In this document: in pieces, positions 1 to 7,806 of the stretch
How the letters are laid out: every line of letters begins with the position of its first letter
Position numbering within the stretch: position 1 is the first letter of the stretch
Assembly (NCBI GenBank): GCA_011049095.1
Contig: DSDE01000514.1
Location: 1-11,394, forward strand
Reading direction: 5' to 3'
Origin: Fidelibacterota bacterium
GTDB taxonomy: Bacteria > Fidelibacterota > Fidelibacteria > Fidelibacterales > DSDE01
DNA length: 11,394 bases
Position numbers and translations under genes: made by a program
The notes under the pieces: generated by a model
Database searches by the model: none
Told to the model about the DNA's origin: nothing
What the model saw: the letters and a program-made list of their open reading frames with translations, nothing else

Positions 1-1929
1 AAACAGCGAATATTAGAAAGCCTTAATGAATTGGCTGCTTCTAAAAACGTATTGATACAGAATAGTGACTCTGGTTTGCAAACCTTTTATTTATATAATG
101 GGGAAGTGCTGGAAGAGGAGATTTATAATAAATTACCTGAAAAGCAGCGCGAATCAATTCAAAAAGAGCTCCACCAAATCTCGATTATCACTGAGAAAAA
201 ATATCGTGAAATTGGCCGGTTGGAAAAGGAGTACATAGATCAGGTTGAAGAATTAATAGATGTTATGGTTCGAACTGTTGTTTCAAGGCAGTTTGCAATT
301 ATACGGGAGAGCTTTCCCCAGCCTGAAATTGCAGAATATTTTGAAGAGATGACAGATGATATTATTGAGAATCTTGATTATTTTCTGTTAGATGAGCAAA
401 GTAGCGTTCCTGAGCCATCTGCTTTTATCGATGTGAAAGGCCAGCGACGCTATGAGATAAATATTCTTGTATCGCATCACAAGCTAAAAGGCGCGCCGGT
501 AATTGTGGAAGAAAATCCAACACCGGCATCACTTTTTGGCCATATAGAGAGAAAAATCGTATCTGGCGGTGTGGCAATCGATTTTACGATGATGCGGCCA
601 GGCTCCCTACTGCTAGCAAATGACGGCTATCTGATAATGGACGTGGAGCCCATCATTCGGAATTTAGCGCTCTGGGATTCTCTGAAAAAAATGCTTCGAA
701 GCAGCGCCACTCGCATAGAAGATGTTCTTGCAGACAGTGTAAATCTTTCATCTTTCAGGACGGAAGATTTCAGGTTGAATGTTAAAGTGATACTATACGG
801 TGAACCACATTTATTTGACCAGCTAATGGATTACGATCCGGCTTTTACCCGCCATTTTAAAGTGCGGGCTGATTTTGATATGGAGACCCAGTACAACGAG
901 AACTATGAACTCCTCTTTTCTCAGTTTGTTCATGGGGTGCTTGCCCAACGAAACTTACCTCATTTCAGCAGAAATGCAGTCATTGAGCTTCTCAATTATG
1001 GACAGCGTCTGGTGGAAAATCAGAAAAGACTCTCGTTGCAGTTTGGGCTTTATGTAAATCTTATAAGTGAGGCGGCATACTGGGCCACACAAAAGGGAGC
1101 AGTTCTGGTTGAGGCTTCCCACGTGAAAAAAGCCCGGCAAGAGAATCGGCATCGTCATGCTCTGGCGGAAGAAAAGATGTATCAATATTTTGATGATGGA
1201 ATCTATGAGCTGGATGTGACCGGCGCGAAAATCGGGCAGATTAATGCGTTGACAATTATAGATTTAGGAGATTACAGTTTTGGGCAGCCTAACCGGATAA
1301 GTGCTGTGGCATATCTGGGTGAGACCGGCATCGTTCAGATTGACCGGGAGTCGGAGATGACGGGTCGTATCCACAATAAAGGTGTTTTGACCATTCAGGG
1401 TTTTTTGGGAAATCAGTTTGCCCAGGAATTTCCGCTTTCGGTGAATGTAAGTATCAGTTTTGAGCAGAGTTATGGTGGAATCGAGGGAGATAGCGCCTCT
1501 TCTACAGAATTGTTTGCAGTGCTCAGCGCTTTAAGCGGCATTCCCATCAAACTTTCATATGGTGTCACTGGTTCAGTCAATCAATTTGGTGGAATTCAGG
1601 CTGTTGGCGGTGTAAATCAGAAGATTGAGGGATTTTTCCACATTTGCAAGCTCAGGGGTCTCACTGGTGAGCAGGGAGTCATTATTCCCAAATCGAATAT
1701 TCGGCACCTGGTCCTTTCAGATGAGGTCAATCAGGCAATCGCGGAAAAGATGTTTCATCTCTATGCCATAAGCACGATCGAGGAAGGGGTAGAGCTTTTG
1801 ATGGAAAGGCCGGCTGGCAAGAAAACAAAAAGTGGCCGTTATGCTCGAGGAACTGTCTATGACCGTGTATGGCGACAGTTAAAATATTATTATGAACGAA
1901 GCCTTGTAAATAAACAAGAAGAACAATAA
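1..1929 (+). CDS. Lon-family AAA+ protease (AAA_32/Lon_C type), 5' end missing
   Basis: C-terminal 642 residues of an ATP-dependent cytosolic protease. The frame is open from base 1 (the first ten codons read KQRILESLNE), so the TTG at 31 is not the real start; the true start and the Walker A motif lie before the window. A Walker B-like stretch (GYLIMDVE, Asp at fragment residue 214) marks the end of the ATPase core. The C-terminal half is a Lon protease domain: the catalytic serine is in GDSAS (fragment residue 498) and the lysine in GGVNQK (residue 541). Their 43-residue spacing equals that of S679/K722 in E. coli Lon. Layout and length fit the Lon-like family of E. coli YcbZ and archaeal-type LonB rather than classical Lon, as no LAN N-domain is seen in this part. 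It presumably degrades misfolded or regulatory proteins; substrates are unknown. korA follows after 29 nt, so co-transcription is possible. Confidence 0.9.
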   Translation, partial: KQRILESLNELAASKNVLIQNSDSGLQTFYLYNGEVLEEEIYNKLPEKQRESIQKELHQISIITEKKYREIGRLEKEYIDQVEELIDVMVRTVVSRQFAIIRESFPQPEIAEYFEEMTDDIIENLDYFLLDEQSSVPEPSAFIDVKGQRRYEINILVSHHKLKGAPVIVEENPTPASLFGHIERKIVSGGVAIDFTMMRPGSLLLANDGYLIMDVEPIIRNLALWDSLKKMLRSSATRIEDVLADSVNLSSFRTEDFRLNVKVILYGEPHLFDQLMDYDPAFTRHFKVRADFDMETQYNENYELLFSQFVHGVLAQRNLPHFSRNAVIELLNYGQRLVENQKRLSLQFGLYVNLISEAAYWATQKGAVLVEASHVKKARQENRHRHALAEEKMYQYFDDGIYELDVTGAKIGQINALTIIDLGDYSFGQPNRISAVAYLGETGIVQIDRESEMTGRIHNKGVLTIQGFLGNQFAQEFPLSVNVSISFEQSYGGIEGDSASSTELFAVLSALSGIPIKLSYGVTGSVNQFGGIQAVGGVNQKIEGFFHICKLRGLTGEQGVIIPKSNIRHLVLSDEVNQAIAEKMFHLYAISTIEEGVELLMERPAGKKTKSGRYARGTVYDRVWRQLKYYYERSLVNKQEEQ

Positions 1930-1958
1930 AACAGAATAATTAGGAGGAATTTTAACGG

Positions 1959-3746
1959 ATGGGACAGAAAGATATTGCAATTGGCATTGCTGGGTCTGGC
2001 GGAGACGGCGTAATCAGCGCTGGCGAGATTTTGATAAATGCATCGGCCAGTGATGGCCTCTTTACGTTTATGCTAAAAAGTTTTGGCCCGCAAATTCGGG
2101 GCGGAGAGAGCTCTGTTCGGGTGCGTTTAAACCAAAATCCAATTGCCACTCAGGGAGACCGGCTGGATGTGCTGGTTGTCTTAAGTTGGAAAGATTTCAT
2201 GAGATTCAGAACGGAGTTTCTTTTCAAAAAAGATTTGGTTATTGTCAGCGATTCTGAGGATAAATTTCCTGAAAAAGATATTCCCATTGACCGAGAAATG
2301 ATCAAAGCCTGGTATCAAGTGCCTTTTGCCAGTATTGCAAAAGAAGCCTCGGGTACAAGTTTAGCAAAGAATATTGTGATGTTGGGCGTCATCTCTGAGC
2401 TTTTCAAGCTGCCGCAAGATGCTTTGAGGCGTAGTGTTATGAAAAAGTTTTCTCATAAGAGCAATGAGGTCATCGAGAGTAATGTAAAAGCTATCACCGC
2501 TGGCCAGGAATATGTGCAGGTTAATCTGAAGAAAGAAGACCATGTTCTTTTTGAATATGAGCCCAGTCATCCTAAACTTGTGATGGAAGGAAACGAAGCT
2601 GTGGCTTTTGGCGCGATCTATTCGGGGCTTAAATATTTTGCCGGATATCCCATTACGCCATCCGGCGAGATAATGGAGTTTCTTGGTAAATTCCTTCCTA
2701 AATATGGTGGTGTGATGATGCAGATGGAAGACGAGCTTGCTTCGATTAATGCGGTTGTGGGCGCTTCTTTCGTCGGCGCTAAAGCAATGACTGCTACATC
2801 AGGCCCCGGCATCAGTCTGATGAATGAATCCATTGGCCTGGCTTCAATGGCTGAGCTGCCAATCGTTGTTGTGAATGTTCAGCGCGTCGGGCCTTCGACA
2901 GGTATTCCAACCAAAACCGAGCAGGCAGACCTGATGCAGGCAATTTGGGGAAGTCACGGCGATTCGCCCAGAGTGGTCATTGCGCCCTCTGATGTGGAAG
3001 ACTGTTTCGATACGACGGTTCTATCTTTTTATATCGCAGAAAAATATCAGATCCCCGTTATTTTACTTTCGGATAGTTTTATTGGCCAGAGAAAAGAATC
3101 AATCAACCCGGATCGCTTCAGAAATATGGAATATGGCTTTAAAAAGGTAAATACACGACTGACACCCACGAAAGAGGAGTTAGAGAATTTTAAAAGATAT
3201 CGCCTGACGGAGTCTGGAATTTCTGCAGTAAGTTTCCCGGGTATCAAAGGTGGTGAGTATCAGGCAGCCGGCATCGAGCACGATGAGAAAGGTTGGCCAA
3301 CCTCTGATGTGGATATTCACAATGCTATGAACCGTAAACGCTTCAGAAAGCACGATTTGATTAAGAAAGAATTTGAATTTGTTCGGTTTTACGGGCCGGA
3401 TGATGCAGAAATAGGCATCGTTGGCTGGGGGTCTTCAAAAGGCGCTATTAAGGAAGCTGTTGAGCGGGCAAACGCTGAGGGCATCAAAGTCGGCGCGATC
3501 ATACCTCAGATAATTTTGCCCTTTCTGACAGGTCCTTTCGAGAAATTTGTCAGCAATAAAAAGAAAGTCATTATGGCCGAAGTTGCCTTTTCCGGCCCAT
3601 TTCGCCGCTATCTAAGAGGTTTTATCCGCTTTGGTGATTATGGCGCCAGCACGATTCCATTTCGAATCAGTGGCGGTGCACCTTTCACCGTTGAACAAAT
3701 CTATGATAAAATTGTCGAAGTATCCAAAATGGAGGACAAAAAATGA
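1959..3746 (+). CDS. korA: 2-oxoacid:ferredoxin oxidoreductase, fused gamma-alpha subunit (KorA-like)
   Basis: Large subunit of a CoA-dependent 2-oxoacid (probably 2-oxoglutarate) oxidoreductase that links oxidative decarboxylation, or its reversal, to ferredoxin. Residues ~1-190 form the gamma domain, with a glycine-rich start (GIAGSGGDGV). From residue ~211 comes the alpha/pyrimidine-binding domain, with GYPITPS at 229-235 and the conserved MEDE and SGPG stretches. The last ~130 residues match the PFOR domain II. The 595-residue length is normal for the fused gamma-alpha form. The start at 1959 is backed by AGGAGG at 1942-1947, with an 11-nt spacer that is slightly long. The stop overlaps the korB start (ATGA), implying translational coupling. 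Substrate choice (2-oxoglutarate versus another 2-oxoacid) cannot be settled from sequence alone; 2-oxoglutarate is favoured by family resemblance and by the fumarase genes next door. Confidence 0.9.
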   Translation: MGQKDIAIGIAGSGGDGVISAGEILINASASDGLFTFMLKSFGPQIRGGESSVRVRLNQNPIATQGDRLDVLVVLSWKDFMRFRTEFLFKKDLVIVSDSEDKFPEKDIPIDREMIKAWYQVPFASIAKEASGTSLAKNIVMLGVISELFKLPQDALRRSVMKKFSHKSNEVIESNVKAITAGQEYVQVNLKKEDHVLFEYEPSHPKLVMEGNEAVAFGAIYSGLKYFAGYPITPSGEIMEFLGKFLPKYGGVMMQMEDELASINAVVGASFVGAKAMTATSGPGISLMNESIGLASMAELPIVVVNVQRVGPSTGIPTKTEQADLMQAIWGSHGDSPRVVIAPSDVEDCFDTTVLSFYIAEKYQIPVILLSDSFIGQRKESINPDRFRNMEYGFKKVNTRLTPTKEELENFKRYRLTESGISAVSFPGIKGGEYQAAGIEHDEKGWPTSDVDIHNAMNRKRFRKHDLIKKEFEFVRFYGPDDAEIGIVGWGSSKGAIKEAVERANAEGIKVGAIIPQIILPFLTGPFEKFVSNKKKVIMAEVAFSGPFRRYLRGFIRFGDYGASTIPFRISGGAPFTVEQIYDKIVEVSKMEDKK

Positions 3747-4603
3747 GTGATCAAAAATATACAATCAAAGATTACCGCAGTGACCTGAAGCCTATCTGGT
3801 GCCCAGGTTGCGGCGACTTTGGTGTGCTGAATTCACTGTATCAGGCGCTTAGCCAGCTTCAGATACCACCCCACAACTTAGCCCTTATCTCCGGAATTGG
3901 TTGCTCAAGCCGACTACCGGGCTATGTGCAAACCTATGGCTTTAATTCCGTTCATGGCCGGGTCTTGCCTATTGCGACTGGCGCAAAAATGGCAAATACA
4001 TCTGTCACGGTAATCGGAGTAGGTGGTGATGGTGACGGTTTTTCTATCGGTAGCGGTCATAATCCCCACGCCGCACGAAAAAACATTGATATGACATATA
4101 TCGTAATGAATAACAGCATTTATGGCTTGACTAAGGGGCAGGCCTCTCCTACCACACCCTTTGGCGATATAACAAAAACAACGGTTTATGGGAATGCTGA
4201 GTCACCAATTAACCCCATTCGCATGATGTTAAGTTATAATGCCAGTTTCGTGGCTAGAGTTTTCAGCGGTCATCCAAAAGAGACAGCGGGGATTTTCGCA
4301 AAAGCAATCGCTCATAAAGGATTTGCATTTGTAGAGGCGCTCAGCCCGTGTCCCACATGGCGTGGACGAGAGCAGTTTACTTACATTAAAGAAAATAGCA
4401 GTTATCTGGAATCAGATTATGAGCCAAACGATCTGGTCAAAGCCTGGGAATTGGCAGATGAGGTAGAACACGGGCACAAATTGGGTATTTTCTATAATGT
4501 ACCGCGTATGACATATACAGAAGCCGTAGAATCGATTCAGGAAAAATCAAAAGTCTCAGGAGTTCCTGAGCCGATGGACCTGCTGAATATGTTTGCTCCT
4601 TAA
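3743..4603 (+). CDS. korB: 2-oxoacid:ferredoxin oxidoreductase beta subunit (KorB-like), TPP-binding
   Basis: Catalytic partner of KorA; binds thiamine diphosphate and, in this family, one [4Fe-4S] cluster. The cluster ligands are visible: C20 and C23 (WCPGCGDFG), C54 (GIGCSSR) and C203 (SPCPTW), the four-cysteine pattern of two-subunit 2-oxoacid:ferredoxin oxidoreductases. The TPP/Mg2+ site is the GGDGDG stretch at residues 94-99, followed by the MNNSIYGLTKGQ segment. At 286 residues it is a normal length. ATG at 3743 follows GGAGG (3731-3735) with a 7-nt spacer and overlaps the korA stop by 4 nt, so the two subunits are probably made in equal amounts. No separate ferredoxin-like or third subunit gene lies nearby, so electrons would pass to a ferredoxin encoded elsewhere. 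A stem-loop follows the stop codon. Confidence 0.92.
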   Translation: MSDQKYTIKDYRSDLKPIWCPGCGDFGVLNSLYQALSQLQIPPHNLALISGIGCSSRLPGYVQTYGFNSVHGRVLPIATGAKMANTSVTVIGVGGDGDGFSIGSGHNPHAARKNIDMTYIVMNNSIYGLTKGQASPTTPFGDITKTTVYGNAESPINPIRMMLSYNASFVARVFSGHPKETAGIFAKAIAHKGFAFVEALSPCPTWRGREQFTYIKENSSYLESDYEPNDLVKAWELADEVEHGHKLGIFYNVPRMTYTEAVESIQEKSKVSGVPEPMDLLNMFAP

Positions 4604-4617
4604 TTGATTTTTCTAAA

Positions 4618-4644
4618 AGAGGACAGGCCAAGCGTTTGTCCTCT
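4618..4644 (+). terminator. Stem-loop between korB and fumarase alpha (possible terminator or processing site)
   Basis: A perfect 8-bp inverted repeat (AGAGGACA / TGTCCTCT) with an 11-nt loop lies 15 nt after the korB stop. The downstream side is only moderately T-rich (ACTTTATT), so it is a weak candidate for an intrinsic terminator. It could instead stabilise the kor mRNA 3' end or reduce read-through into the fumarase genes. The fold is seen in the sequence; the role is inferred. Confidence 0.55.
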
Positions 4645-4676
4645 ACTTTATTCAATAAACAAAAAAGGAGGGAAAG

Positions 4677-5564
4677 GTGACATTTCGACTCAATCATGAT
4701 CGGTTTCGGGATGCAGTTCTCGAGCTGATTCGTTTGGCATCCACAGATATGAGCCCCGATGTTGTCAAAGCTATAACGATGGCCAGAGACAATGAGGACG
4801 CGGGGAGCGCTGCGAAATCGGTGTTAAATGTTATTCTACAGAATATTACGGCGGCCCAAGATGGAAGTACACCAATATGCCAGGATACCGGAACCAATAT
4901 CCACTATATTACAATTCCAGTCGGTGTTTCAATGCGGGCTGTTGAAAAGGCCGTTATCGAGGCTACCCGTTTAGCTACAGCAAAGGCCTATCTCCGACCC
5001 AATTCAGTGGATTCCGTAACTGGCAAGAATAGCGGCGATAATACCGGCATTATGTCTCCCTATTTTCATTTTGAAGAATGGGATAAGCCGGCTATTGAAA
5101 TTAAGTTGGCGCTGAAAGGCGGCGGCAGTGAAAATGTCTCCGGTCAGTATAAGCTTCCTGATGCCACACTCGAAGCTGGCCGAAATATGGAAGGCGTTTA
5201 CAAGTGTGTTGTGGATATGGTTTTTAAAGCCCAGGGGCAGGGATGTGCTCCGGGAATTATGGGTGTGGGAATTGGCGGTGACAGGGCCACCTCAATGATT
5301 GTGGCCAAAAAACAGCTATTTCGCAAGCTGGATGATCTTAATCCAGATCCTGATCTGGCGTCGATGGAAGAGCGGCTTCTTCAAGATTTAAATAAGCTTG
5401 GCATCGGGCCTATGGGTTTCGGTGGCAAGACGACTGCTCTAGCGGTCAAGATTGGCAAAGCCCACCGGCTGCCGGCATCATTTTTTGTCAGTTTAGCCTA
5501 TATGTGCTGGGCTGATCGTCGCAGAACAATGACCTATTCAGAAGATGAGGTGCGCTATGATTAA
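4677..5564 (+). CDS. Class I (Fe-S) fumarate hydratase, alpha subunit
   Basis: Alpha subunit (295 aa) of the two-subunit, [4Fe-4S]-dependent fumarase that interconverts fumarate and L-malate in the cytosol. It matches the N-terminal domain of FumA/FumB and of TtdA. Likely cluster cysteines are C68 (in PICQDTGT), C190 (in GQGCAPG; C177 is nearby) and C277 (in YMCWADRR), with spacing similar to C105/C224/C318 of E. coli FumA. The start is a GTG at 4677 with a strong AAGGAGG 4 nt upstream (4666-4672). The stop lies inside the beta-subunit gene, so the pair is translationally coupled. L-tartrate dehydratase has the same architecture, but the location after korAB makes a TCA-cycle fumarase the better reading. 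The enzyme class is oxygen-sensitive. Confidence 0.9.
   Translation: MTFRLNHDRFRDAVLELIRLASTDMSPDVVKAITMARDNEDAGSAAKSVLNVILQNITAAQDGSTPICQDTGTNIHYITIPVGVSMRAVEKAVIEATRLATAKAYLRPNSVDSVTGKNSGDNTGIMSPYFHFEEWDKPAIEIKLALKGGGSENVSGQYKLPDATLEAGRNMEGVYKCVVDMVFKAQGQGCAPGIMGVGIGGDRATSMIVAKKQLFRKLDDLNPDPDLASMEERLLQDLNKLGIGPMGFGGKTTALAVKIGKAHRLPASFFVSLAYMCWADRRRTMTYSEDEVRYD
5547..5551 (+). promoter_or_regulatory. Ribosome binding site deciding the fumarase beta start
   Basis: GAGGT lies 5 nt before the ATG at 5557, inside the end of the alpha gene. It favours 5557 over the in-frame ATG at 5545, which has no comparable site. Confidence 0.6.
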
Positions 5565-6135
5565 GATAAACCTACCCACTGATGAGGCGAAAATCCGCAG
5601 CCTGAAAGTAGGCGATGAAGTCTCAATTGATGGCATTATGGTCACAGGCCGAGATGCCGCCCATAGCTGGATGCTTGATGAAAAACCTGATGAGATCCGG
5701 GAACTTTTAAAAGGTTCAATGATCTACCATTGCGGCCCTGTTGTGGATAAAAAAGATGGCGAATGGCGCTTTGTTGCTGCTGGTCCTACCACATCCATCC
5801 GTGAAGAGCCTTATCAGGGACCTGTGATGAAGGAGTATGGGATTCGGGCAGCTATTGGAAAAGGTGGAATGGGTGCAAAAACCCTTGCCGCACTGAAAGA
5901 ACTCGGCGCTGTTTACCTGCATGCCGTAGGCGGTGCGGCCACGATTTTAGCTCAATCTGTAAAAAAAGTCCACGACGTCATTCGCCTTGAAGAGTTTGGC
6001 GTCCCAGAAGCAATGTGGGTCATCGAAGTGGAAGATTTTCGTGCAGTGGTGACAATGGATTCTCACGGAAATTCTCTGCATGATACAGTAAAAGCAAAAT
6101 CAGAAAAGATTCGCAACGAATTATTGGGCCTCTGA
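5557..6135 (+). CDS. Class I (Fe-S) fumarate hydratase, beta subunit
   Basis: Beta subunit (192 aa from this start) corresponding to the C-terminal domain of single-chain class I fumarases and to TtdB. It shows the family's opening (LKVGDEVSIDGIMVTGRDAAH), the PVVDKKDGEW and AAGPTTSIREEPYQG region, the GKGGMG loop and the LHAVGGAA strand. The GGMG/AVGGAA region forms part of the substrate pocket in this family. The start at 5557 is chosen over 5545 because GAGGT sits 5 nt ahead and MIKINLP is a typical beginning. It overlaps the alpha gene by 8 nt, so the two chains are likely made together and assemble into one enzyme. It ends with TGA, useful evidence that UGA is a stop codon in this genome. 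Tartrate dehydratase beta is the main alternative identity. Confidence 0.9.
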   Translation: MIKINLPTDEAKIRSLKVGDEVSIDGIMVTGRDAAHSWMLDEKPDEIRELLKGSMIYHCGPVVDKKDGEWRFVAAGPTTSIREEPYQGPVMKEYGIRAAIGKGGMGAKTLAALKELGAVYLHAVGGAATILAQSVKKVHDVIRLEEFGVPEAMWVIEVEDFRAVVTMDSHGNSLHDTVKAKSEKIRNELLGL

Positions 6136-6162
6136 AATGAGAACTGAACAATAATATAAATA

Positions 6163-7014
6163 ATGAAATTTATTGGAGCCCATGTCAGCGCTGCCGGAGG
6201 CGTTCAGAACGCACCCCTTAATGCTCAAAAAATCGGGGCAAATGTTTTTGCTTTTTTTACTAAAAATCAGAGACAATGGAAAGCAAGAGCGCTCACAGTT
6301 AAGGAAATTCATTCATTTATTGAGAATTTAAGCCGGTCTGGTATACAAGCTGAATTTGTCTTGCCGCATGACAGCTATCTGATCAACTTGGGTCACCCTG
6401 ATGGTGAAAAGCTCAAGCAAAGCCGCGAAGCTTTTTTTGAAGAGATGATGCGCTGTCAGGAGCTTGGCCTGAAGATGCTGAATTTCCATCCTGGAACTCA
6501 CCTTGGACTCATATCTGAGCGTGAGTGTATGGGGCGGATCGCCGAAAGTATCAACCTGGCACTGGACAAAACCAGCAATGTGACGGCGGTGCTGGAGCTG
6601 ACAGCAGGGCAGGGCACAAATGTGGGGTATCGATTTGAACATATTGCCGAAATTATTGATAATGTAGAAGATAAGAGCCGTGTTGGTGTCTGTATTGACA
6701 CAGCCCATATTTTTGCCGCCGGATATGATATACGAGAAAAATCAGCATTTCTAAAAACGATTGAGCAATTCGATGATTGCATCGGATTCAATTTTCTACG
6801 GGGAATGCACCTTAATGATTCTAAAAAAGATCTTGGCAGCAGAGTGGATCGCCATGCATCTCTTGGCGAAGGATTTATCGGACTCGAGCCATTTAAAATC
6901 CTGATGAAAGACCCGCGTTTTAATCAGATTCCCTTAATCTTGGAAACACCCAAGGAAGAGCTCTGGGAAGATGAAATCCGCCTACTGAGAAAACTTGAAA
7001 GTGATGAATTTTGA
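6163..7014 (+). CDS. nfo: Endonuclease IV (deoxyribonuclease IV, AP endonuclease)
   Basis: Base-excision-repair enzyme that cuts the DNA backbone 5' of abasic sites using three zinc ions. At 283 residues it is full length. All nine metal ligands of the E. coli protein are present at identical numbers: H69, H109, E145, D179, H182, H216, D229, H231 and E261. Signature stretches include IGAHVSAAGG at the N terminus, CIDTAHIFAAGYD, and HLNDSK followed by DRHASLGEG. The ATG at 6163 has no clear Shine-Dalgarno sequence, but the exact match of residue numbering to E. coli supports this start. It begins 27 nt after the fumarase beta stop and ends overlapping the TTG of the following broken dehydrogenase, so it may ride on the fumarase transcript. 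Confidence 0.96.
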   Translation: MKFIGAHVSAAGGVQNAPLNAQKIGANVFAFFTKNQRQWKARALTVKEIHSFIENLSRSGIQAEFVLPHDSYLINLGHPDGEKLKQSREAFFEEMMRCQELGLKMLNFHPGTHLGLISERECMGRIAESINLALDKTSNVTAVLELTAGQGTNVGYRFEHIAEIIDNVEDKSRVGVCIDTAHIFAAGYDIREKSAFLKTIEQFDDCIGFNFLRGMHLNDSKKDLGSRVDRHASLGEGFIGLEPFKILMKDPRFNQIPLILETPKEELWEDEIRLLRKLESDEF

Positions 7015-7768
7015 GTCATCGCGCCAAAATTGTTTTAATAAGCGGGGCCAGCCGGGGCATAGGAAAAGCCATCGCCCTCAAATTAAGCCAAAAGGGCTGC
7101 CAAATAGCTCTCCACTATTATCAAAACGAAGCTGCTGCCCTTAAAACAATCACTGAGCTATCAGGTGAAGGTCATGGCTTTTTAAAGCAGTCCTAAGAAA
7201 ATGTTCTGAGCTTGCGTCGCTGGTAGAAAATGTGCTTGCAAAGTACAAAAGGCTGGACATTCTCATAAATAATGCTGCCATTTATACTAAAAATGATATT
7301 TTTACTCAAAGTTTTGAAGATTGGCAGGCTATTTGGGATGAGGAAATCCTGCTTAACCTGAGAGCGCCGGCAATGCTCTCTTTTCTGACTGGAAAACATA
7401 TGGCAGAAGCTGGTGGAGGCAAAATCATCAACATTAGCAGCCGCGGGGCCTTTCGAGGTGAGCCAAATGCACCACAGTATGGAGCTTCTAAAGCTGGACT
7501 TAATGCTTTAGGGCAATCTTTGGCACAAAAATTTGCCCCGAAAGGTGTGTATGTGTACACAGTGGCTTCTGGGTTTATTGAAACAGATATGACCGTTTCG
7601 CGCCTTAGCGGCGATGTGGGTAAAGCAATTCGGGCGCAGTCACCCCTAAATCGAGCTGGCACGCCTGAAGAAGTGGCAGAGTTGCTCTGATTTTTAGCCT
7701 TAGACGGCAATCCATATCTTACAGGTGCAATTATAGATATCAATGGAGCCTCATATTTGAGAAGCTAA
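7011..7768 (+). pseudogene. Broken short-chain dehydrogenase/reductase (FabG-like)
   Basis: Remnant of an NAD(P)-dependent Rossmann-fold oxidoreductase resembling 3-oxoacyl-ACP reductase. Intact family motifs are SGASRGIG (cofactor loop), INNAA, INISS (catalytic Ser) and YGASK (Tyr codon 7478-7480, Lys 7490-7492). Two lesions break it. The first frame, starting at TTG 7011 and overlapping the nfo stop, ends at 7194-7196; homology continues in the -1 frame from about 7178, beside a run of five T followed by three A. That second frame is then stopped by TGA at 7688-7690, after which homology goes on (FLALDGNPYLTGAIIDINGA) to a final TAA at 7766-7768. Restoring one base would give about 252 aa, normal for the family. 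Two usually conserved positions are also altered: Val where ADL-type motifs have Asp (7190-7192), and Ser in the PG motif (7568-7570). Sequencing error cannot be excluded for the homopolymer indel. Confidence 0.82.
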
Positions 7769-7795
7769 TATAAATGAAGCGCGGCATCGGAAAAA

Positions 7796-7801
7796 AAGGA
7801 G
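7796..7801 (+). promoter_or_regulatory. Ribosome binding site deciding the GH16 start
   Basis: AAGGAG lies 5 nt before ATG 7807. The in-frame ATG at 7774 lies upstream of this site and has no such sequence, so 7807 is the preferred start. Confidence 0.65.
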
Positions 7802-7806
7802 ATGAA

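Noticed and set aside
7688..7690. UGA as selenocysteine or a reassigned tryptophan codon
   Set aside because: UGA ends three intact genes here, the enzyme family has no known selenocysteine at this site, and the same gene carries an independent frameshift.
6328..7743. Long antisense open frames (for example 6328-6708 and 7306-7743 on the - strand)
   Set aside because: They lie opposite nfo and the dehydrogenase remnant, whose sense-strand homology is clear, and their translations show no recognisable motif.
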